In this document: piece by piece, positions 6,510 to 11,411 of the stretch | Numbering within the stretch: the stretch's first letter is position 1 | How the letters are laid out: the number at the start of each line of letters is the position of its first letter | Assembly (NCBI GenBank): GCA_002315235.1 | Contig: DCGK01000122.1 | Coordinates: 1 to 11,411, forward strand | From: Ruminococcus sp. UBA1780 | GTDB taxonomy: Bacteria > Bacillota > Clostridia > Oscillospirales > Ruminococcaceae | Reading direction: 5' to 3' | Length of the DNA stretch: 11,411 bases | Position numbers and translations under genes: made by a program | The notes under the pieces: model-generated | Databases searched by the model: none | What the model was told of the DNA's origin: nothing | Seen by the model: only the letters and a program-made list of their open reading frames with translations

Positions 6510-9500
6510 ATGAGTAAAAGAATTAAATCAAAACTTGCAGTTCTGACTGCTCTCGGACTTGCAGCTCAGGCAGGACTGACAGCTGCACTGCATATGTGTT
6601 CGGAAAATTCAGCTAATGCAGCTGTTGTGTATCAGAACGCACAGGCTGCAAATCAGGGAAGTGCAAAGGATGCTGCCGTTATCAGAGGCGAAAATGCATC
6701 AGTTGTTCACGATGACACGCTAAATTCAGACGTCCTTGACCTCAGAGGCGGGGCATTCGGAGCTTCGTGGCTTCAGCTGCCTGCGCTGTTTGCTGACGGA
6801 TGCAGAGACGGTTTTACATTTTCACTGAAGTACCAGTTCTATCCGGGTGCTGAGAACTATACAAGACTGTACCAGTTCGCACCTATTCCGTTCGGAACAG
6901 GTGTTACTCCGAATTATTCATCACCTGATATCTCAGTTGACCTTAATAAAAAGGACAGCTTCCGGTGCAGCGTATTTGCCGGAAAAGGCCAGAATACTGA
7001 AAATGATGAAAAGCACAGAGCGATATTTCCTGTTGACGCCGCACCTGATTCCGGCAAATGGCATGAAATGACCGTTGTATACTCAACAGATACCATGACA
7101 CTCTATATTGACGGAAAGGCAGCTGCAAACGGAGAATCAGACACGCTTTCAGCAACACTCGGGACTCTTTTCAGTGACGGACTTCTTTCTGCATATACTT
7201 ACAATTCAGTCGGTCACTCACTTTACAATGACAATGATATAAAGGCAAAAATCGATGACGTCGCCTTTTACGATTACGCACTGAACGAAGCACAGGTAAA
7301 TGCTCTTCCGGACAACGCAAAGTACCTGTACACTTTCGAAAGTGATACAATCACCGAAGGCACAGTAAGCGCTGAAGCAGAAACGGCGGTTACATTTGAC
7401 GGAAAACAGGTAAAGAGCATTCCTGAACTTCAGACTGTTTCACCTGACGGAACTGTTATCACAAAACTCTGGTCTGACAGCAAAGGCAGCTACTACTATT
7501 CCGTACATAAAAAGAGTGACGGCGTTACCGGCATGGTTATCGAGCCTTCAAAGCTTGGTATAGTAACAACAACAGAAGACCTTTCATCCGGTCTTGCACT
7601 TCAGTCAGCATCATCAGCAGAGCATGATGAAACATATTCAATGCTTTACGGCAAGCACAGTACAATACGTAACCACTATAACGAGATAACAATACCTTTC
7701 AGAAAGGGCGACACCGTTATCACAGTTATATTCAGAGTTTACGATGACGGTATCGGATTCAGATACGCACTTAATCACGGTGCCACAATCAAGGAAGAAT
7801 CCAGTCAGGTAGTATTCCCGGCAAAAGGCACACTATGGGGCAATATGCCTAATGCAACCTACGAATGGGACTTCACTGAATTCAATATGGACAAGGTAAC
7901 AGGCGCATGGGCTGACTACAGCTTCCCGCTCACAGGTAACTTCAGCGACAAATACTGGGTTCTGGTTTCAGAGGCAAATGTTTACAACGAATCAGACCCG
8001 TACTGTGCAGGATGTCTCAGAACAACAGGCGGTTCACGTGCACTTTCATGGAAATTCGGCGTAAAAACCGAATCCGTTACAATGAAAAACGCTTTCCATA
8101 CACCATGGAGAGCAGCAGTGGTAGCAGATAATCTCAATGATATGTCATCAAGTGACCTCATACTCAACCTTAATCCTCCTTCAGTACTTGAGGACACAAG
8201 CTGGATTAAACCGGGCAAGGCATCATGGTCATGGTGGAGCAGCGGCGGTGACACACCGGTTGAGTATCATACGCAGAAGGACTATATCGACTTTGCGGCA
8301 GCAAACGGATGGGACTTTGTATGTGTGGATTTCGGATGGGCTCTCTGGGATGACAGTGAAAAGAAAATCCGTGAACTCTGCGAATATGCTGACGAAAAAG
8401 GAATAGGAATTTACCTGTGGTACGGTGTAAACAACAAGGGACACAACGGTTACAGGGACAGTGCCGGTCACCCGGCATATCCATACTACTCACTCCTTGA
8501 TGAAGCAACAATACGCAGGGAATTTGAACGTATAAGCGGTCTCGGCGTTAAGGGCGTAAAGGTTGACTACTATGAAAGTGACACTCAGGAAACAATGAGA
8601 CAGATGTATCTCTGTATGGATATAGCTGCAAAAAACAAGCTTATGGTTCTCTTCCACGGCTGTACTCTTCCGAGAGGTGAAAGCCGTACATATCCGAATA
8701 TTGTTTCCTACGAAGCTGTAAACGGAACAGAGTACTACAAATGGTTCACAAGCCCGTCGCTTCAGAACCGTATCACATACACATTCACAAGAAACGTTGT
8801 CGGCTCGGCTGATTTTACTCCGACAGGGGTTCCTGCATACGGAATCAAGGCTACAGCCGGATTTGCTCTTGCTGACGTTGTAACAATTGAATCCGGTATC
8901 CAGCATTTCGCACATTCTGTATACAGATATCCGGGAGACCCTGCCCTTCCTTTGCTGAATGACGTTCCTGTAATCTGGGACGACCTGAAGATACTCGGCG
9001 GACGTCCGATGCAGTACAATATTACAGCACGAAGAAGCGGAGACGACTGGTATGTCGGAGCATCAACGATTGACAAACGTGACATCGAAATAAAGCTCAG
9101 CGAACTCATATCCGATGACGGCACCTACACTGCATACATTTTCGGAGACAATGAAAACGGCTCTGCCGTTAAAATGACAATGCTTGAAAATCTCACAAAA
9201 TCAGACACTGTCAAGCAGAGTCTTCTCCCTAACGGCGGCTGTGTTGTAAAAATTACAAAAACAGGAATGAAGCTTACAACTCCATATTCCGGATACAAAT
9301 TCTATGAAGCTGAAAAAGCAGTACTCTCAGGAGAAGCCAAAGTTGATGACGGGAAAAACGGAAGATACAGCTCAGGCTTTGCATACGTAGGCTATGTCGG
9401 CGGAAAACCGAACAACCACATAACATTCAATGATATTACAGCTGACGAAGCCGGTGACTATACTGTTGTTGTTTACTATGTATCAGGTGAAAAGAGAAAT

Positions 9501-9893
9501 CTTGACATTGCCGTAAACGGACAGTATGCTGCGACACTCAGGGACCTCTGCGCAAACAGAAATGACTGGACAGGTCTTGCGCAGGCATCAGCACAGGTAA
9601 AGCTTAATGCAGGGAAAAACACAATTAAGCTTTACAACGACAAGGCTTATGCTCCTTCAGTAGACAGAATTGCCGTGGTAAAAACTTCAGAACTTGCCGG
9701 CTCAGGCTCAGATTCAGTAATTGGTGATGTAAACTTTGACGGTGTTGTAAACACATTTGATATCACTGCTATGATAAATATTTTCATGAGCACATCAGCA
9801 TTCTCAAAGCAGCAGATATCAGCCGCTGACATCAACAGAGACGGTACAGTAAATGTTATTGATTTAATTAAGCTTAAGGAAATACTTCTCTGA
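6510..9893 (+). CDS. Secreted modular GH97 glycosidase: LamG-like, GH97, CBM35/6-like, dockerin
   Basis: 1127 residues. Signal peptide 1-37. A LamG/concanavalin-like domain spans about 57-267 (strand motifs WHEMTVVYS and MTLYIDGK). GH97 N-terminal beta-sandwich about 305-560 (starts QTVSPDG). Catalytic TIM barrel about 565-835 and C-terminal beta domain to 917. The barrel has VKVDYY with D686, where retaining GH97 alpha-galactosidases carry the nucleophile, and SYEAV with E735 as probable acid/base. Inverting GH97 alpha-glucosidases (SusB type) lack this Asp, so a retaining alpha-galactosidase-like activity on galactosyl or arabinopyranosyl side chains is preferred. Residues 928-1058 look like CBM35/CBM6 (FYEAE start, VDRIAVVK end). 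The C-terminal dockerin (1070-1127) has loops D1073-N1075-D1077-D1084 and D1107-N1109-D1111-D1118. GH97 is mostly known from Bacteroidetes, so this dockerin-bearing form is notable. AGAAGGA fixes the start. Confidence 0.92.
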   Translation: MSKRIKSKLAVLTALGLAAQAGLTAALHMCSENSANAAVVYQNAQAANQGSAKDAAVIRGENASVVHDDTLNSDVLDLRGGAFGASWLQLPALFADGCRDGFTFSLKYQFYPGAENYTRLYQFAPIPFGTGVTPNYSSPDISVDLNKKDSFRCSVFAGKGQNTENDEKHRAIFPVDAAPDSGKWHEMTVVYSTDTMTLYIDGKAAANGESDTLSATLGTLFSDGLLSAYTYNSVGHSLYNDNDIKAKIDDVAFYDYALNEAQVNALPDNAKYLYTFESDTITEGTVSAEAETAVTFDGKQVKSIPELQTVSPDGTVITKLWSDSKGSYYYSVHKKSDGVTGMVIEPSKLGIVTTTEDLSSGLALQSASSAEHDETYSMLYGKHSTIRNHYNEITIPFRKGDTVITVIFRVYDDGIGFRYALNHGATIKEESSQVVFPAKGTLWGNMPNATYEWDFTEFNMDKVTGAWADYSFPLTGNFSDKYWVLVSEANVYNESDPYCAGCLRTTGGSRALSWKFGVKTESVTMKNAFHTPWRAAVVADNLNDMSSSDLILNLNPPSVLEDTSWIKPGKASWSWWSSGGDTPVEYHTQKDYIDFAAANGWDFVCVDFGWALWDDSEKKIRELCEYADEKGIGIYLWYGVNNKGHNGYRDSAGHPAYPYYSLLDEATIRREFERISGLGVKGVKVDYYESDTQETMRQMYLCMDIAAKNKLMVLFHGCTLPRGESRTYPNIVSYEAVNGTEYYKWFTSPSLQNRITYTFTRNVVGSADFTPTGVPAYGIKATAGFALADVVTIESGIQHFAHSVYRYPGDPALPLLNDVPVIWDDLKILGGRPMQYNITARRSGDDWYVGASTIDKRDIEIKLSELISDDGTYTAYIFGDNENGSAVKMTMLENLTKSDTVKQSLLPNGGCVVKITKTGMKLTTPYSGYKFYEAEKAVLSGEAKVDDGKNGRYSSGFAYVGYVGGKPNNHITFNDITADEAGDYTVVVYYVSGEKRNLDIAVNGQYAATLRDLCANRNDWTGLAQASAQVKLNAGKNTIKLYNDKAYAPSVDRIAVVKTSELAGSGSDSVIGDVNFDGVVNTFDITAMINIFMSTSAFSKQQISAADINRDGTVNVIDLIKLKEILL

Positions 9894-9927
9894 TTAGTTT
9901 TTTCTTCATAAACTTCCATAAAACAAG

Positions 9928-9958
9928 CGGCCCCCGGTTAATTCCAAACCGGGGGCCG
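9928..9958. terminator. GC-rich terminator between convergent genes
   Basis: CGGCCCCCGGTT (9928-9939) and AACCGGGGGCCG (9947-9958) form a perfect 12-base-pair stem with a 7-base loop. It lies 34 bases after the GH97 stop and about 100 bases after the stop of the convergent gene at 10059. On the minus strand it is followed by CTTGTTTTATGG, a usable T tract; on the plus strand the tail (TCCTGTTATC) is poor. It therefore serves the minus-strand gene at least, and probably both. Confidence 0.8.
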
Positions 9959-10058
9959 TCCTGTTATCTATAGACTAAAAAATTATAAAGAACCACTTAT
10001 TCAAACTATTGTAAAGGCATTAATTTCTGCATTCACTATATTTTACAGTAAACATATA

Positions 10059-11111
10059 TCACTCAGCGATATACTGCTTAAGTGTGATAACGTCAGCAAC
10101 GTTTACAACACCGTCTTCATTTGCATCGGCATTTTCTGATTTTGCATCCATACCTACAAAGTATTCCTCAGCGTTTATTACGTCGTTTGTATTAATAACG
10201 CCGTCTTCATTTACGTCGCCTGTCATAACAGTGTCAACACCTTCAATATTGGCATATACTCTCTTTAAAGGCTTTGGCTGAAGATTTGTCTTTGGTGTGG
10301 CTGTCCTGCTTACAGTAACTGAGCCGTAAACATATTTTACAGGTACATATACAGGCATGAAATTATCTTCCTTATCATACTCAATGCGCATAAGACCTGA
10401 AAGTCCGCCTGTTTCAGTATTTGTAAGACCAATTTCGTATTTTCCTTCAGCAGCATCTTCCTTTACCTCAAAACCGAGACGGATTGTGTGCTCACCTGAA
10501 AGGTCAATGTTCTTCATATCATTTCTGAAATAGAAAAGAACGCCCTTTTCTGTAGCTGTAAAATCAGGCCATGACGCCCATGTAGTTTCTGATTCCGGAA
10601 TACTTTCATCTATTGAAGCGCTTACAAGCTTAAGTGCACTTCTGTCATAATCAAGGAAATTGATAAATGACATGAGTTCCACATCCCCTTCAAATGAAAC
10701 ATCAATATATGTCTTCTTTCCGGGTGCAGCAACTGATTCTGATAATGTTACGGTTGCAAGCTCATCTATTGAAAGATATTCGGATCCGTAAACCTCTATA
10801 TATGTTTTGCCGTCAGCTTCGATTTTTCCAGTAACTGGTTTGCCGTTTACCGTCTGCTTTTCAGCATCGTAAACACCGCCTTCCTGTCTCCAGGAATCAG
10901 GTATTTCATCATCATCTTCACATTCGAGAAGACCTTCTTCTGTATATGTATCCTCATACACATATTCATCTTCCACGCCTGCATCCTCTGCAGCCGCTGT
11001 TACTGTAACATCTTCTGCCGGTTCAGTTTCCGCCGCATTAACCAGTACAGCCTGTGAGCCCGTAAGCATAGTAAGTGCTGTGATAAATGCAATCTGTTTT
11101 CTCATTTTCAT
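10059..11111 (-). CDS. Secreted cohesin-dockerin protein, scaffoldin-adaptor type
   Basis: 350 residues. Signal peptide 1-27 (MKMRKQIAFITALTMLTGSQ, cleavage near VNAAE). Residues 28-72 are very acidic and low in complexity. Residues 73-118 form a small region of unknown fold. Residues 119-268 look like a cohesin: TVTLSES...PGKKTYIDVSF, then FLDYDRSALKL (the cohesin LxYDxxxL strand), GVLFYF, IRLGFEV, AAEGKYEIGLT and the closing strand YGSVTV. A short linker leads to a dockerin (297-350) with loops D299-N301-D303-D310 and D329-N331-D333-D340. One cohesin plus one dockerin is the plan of the R. flavefaciens adaptor ScaC, so it may change docking specificity between scaffoldin and enzymes. No sortase signal or SLH domain is seen, so it is not itself a wall anchor. 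CCCTCTTT (11120-11127) is the ribosome binding site. Confidence 0.83.
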   Translation of the reverse strand: MKMRKQIAFITALTMLTGSQAVLVNAAETEPAEDVTVTAAAEDAGVEDEYVYEDTYTEEGLLECEDDDEIPDSWRQEGGVYDAEKQTVNGKPVTGKIEADGKTYIEVYGSEYLSIDELATVTLSESVAAPGKKTYIDVSFEGDVELMSFINFLDYDRSALKLVSASIDESIPESETTWASWPDFTATEKGVLFYFRNDMKNIDLSGEHTIRLGFEVKEDAAEGKYEIGLTNTETGGLSGLMRIEYDKEDNFMPVYVPVKYVYGSVTVSRTATPKTNLQPKPLKRVYANIEGVDTVMTGDVNEDGVINTNDVINAEEYFVGMDAKSENADANEDGVVNVADVITLKQYIAE

Positions 11112-11224
11112 AATAACATCCCTCTTTCATTAATTTCTGTTGTTTTTTCTTTCTGTTTGTTTTTTCTGTTGAATTATATTATTCTGCGGGTCCTGCTTCG
11201 CGAACAGACTGATGATTTCCATCT

Positions 11225-11259
11225 GCGTCAGACCCGTTCATATGTAATACGTCTGACGC
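11225..11259. repeat. Perfect 9-base inverted repeat upstream of the cohesin-dockerin gene
   Basis: GCGTCAGAC (11225-11233) and GTCTGACGC (11251-11259) pair over a 17-base spacer, which contains most of one copy of the duplicated motif described at 11228. No T run follows on either strand, so a terminator is unlikely. An operator site or leader hairpin is possible. Confidence 0.5.
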
Positions 11260-11377
11260 TTCGGAAATGTTTCATTTTTCTGAAACTTTTTTTGCTTTTT
11301 GAGTTTCTGAGCTTTATCCGTCTGAACATGCTGTTTTTCAGGCCCGTTCATATATAACACGACCGGAAGTGTTTCAT
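11228..11377. repeat. Imperfect tandem duplication upstream of the cohesin-dockerin gene
   Basis: A 24-base unit at 11228-11251 recurs at 11338-11361 with three transitions; the shared core is CCCGTTCATAT. Each copy is followed by a second conserved block, CGGAAATGTTTCAT (11262-11275) and CGGAAGTGTTTCAT (11364-11377), one mismatch. The period is 110 bases. Copy one has an extra 8 bases that complete the inverted repeat 11225-11259. After each block a GAAAC occurs inverted to GTTTC (11269/11281 and 11371/11396), followed or interrupted by a long T run. The function is unknown. Confidence 0.6.
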
Positions 11378-11411
11378 GGTTTCATTTTTTTTAAGGAAAC
11401 ACTGATTAAGT

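Larger units (their letters stand above)
11112..11411 (-). promoter_or_regulatory. Leader and upstream region of the cohesin-dockerin gene
   Basis: No gene is supported in these 300 bases. Next to the ribosome binding site the minus strand is an A-rich, purine-rich leader with three copies of ACAGAAA or ACAGAAAA (about 11131-11170). A TATAAT lies at 11173-11178 on the minus strand but the base run at 17 bases (GCGAAG) is not a -35. The rest is the duplicated block. Upstream sequence beyond the window is needed to know which gene, if any, precedes it. Confidence 0.35.

Noticed and set aside
6493..6513. Six-codon leader frame (MKEGLV) whose stop overlaps the GH97 start
   Set aside because: No ribosome binding site precedes it and it contains the ribosome binding site of the main gene; probably chance.
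11157..11357. Open frame of 66 codons on the plus strand across the duplicated block
   Set aside because: Phe/Leu-rich translation of T-rich DNA, no ribosome binding site, and it reads through the repeats and inverted repeats.
11391..11411. Right-edge sequence AAGGAAACACTGATTAAG as a possible insertion-sequence end
   Set aside because: It vaguely recalls IS termini, but there is no transposase, no partner inverted repeat and no target duplication in the window.
1..11411. CRISPR array, tRNA, rRNA or known riboswitch
   Set aside because: No regularly spaced repeats, no tRNA cloverleaf or rRNA sequence and no riboswitch consensus were recognised on either strand.

Overview
The window looks like chromosomal DNA of a cellulosome-forming Firmicute, most likely a rumen or gut Ruminococcus close to R. 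flavefaciens. The reasons are three dockerin modules, one cohesin-like module next to a dockerin, AT-rich intergenic DNA, strong AGGAGG-type ribosome binding sites and TTGACA/TATAAT-type promoters. The genus assignment is inference; no rRNA or tRNA gene is present.

Layout, left to right. (1) Positions 1-1538, minus strand: a secreted GH5 cellulase, cut by the left edge of the window inside its C-terminal linker, with a near-perfect consensus promoter at 1606-1635. (2) Positions 1761-3866, minus: a secreted protein with an N-terminal dockerin, a PSEKPSD-repeat linker and a Cthe_2159-type beta-helix carbohydrate-binding domain carrying glycine-rich inserts. (3) Positions 4276-5722, plus, divergent from (2): a two-gene operon with a VTC-domain (polyphosphate polymerase-type) protein and a DUF4956 membrane protein, closed by a strong terminator. 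The 409-base gap between (2) and (3) holds TTNACA-like repeats. (4) Positions 6010-6294, plus: a 94-residue orphan protein with its own terminator. (5) Positions 6510-9893, plus: a 1127-residue modular enzyme (signal peptide, LamG-like, GH97, CBM35/CBM6-like, dockerin), preceded by two candidate promoters and a perfect inverted repeat suited to be an operator. (6) Positions 10059-11111, minus, convergent with (5): a secreted cohesin-dockerin protein that resembles a scaffoldin adaptor. Its upstream region carries an imperfect tandem duplication.

How they fit together: the GH5 enzyme would cut cellulose or a related beta-glucan; the GH97 enzyme is predicted to remove alpha-linked sugars, more likely galactose than glucose; the Cthe_2159-like protein would bind polysaccharide. 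The dockerins would dock these proteins onto scaffoldins, and the cohesin-dockerin protein could act as the linking adaptor. The VTC/DUF4956 pair beside the dockerin/beta-helix gene is the least understood part and the best candidate for an undescribed system: a membrane module with an anionic-phosphate polymerase fold next to an extracellular polysaccharide-binding protein.
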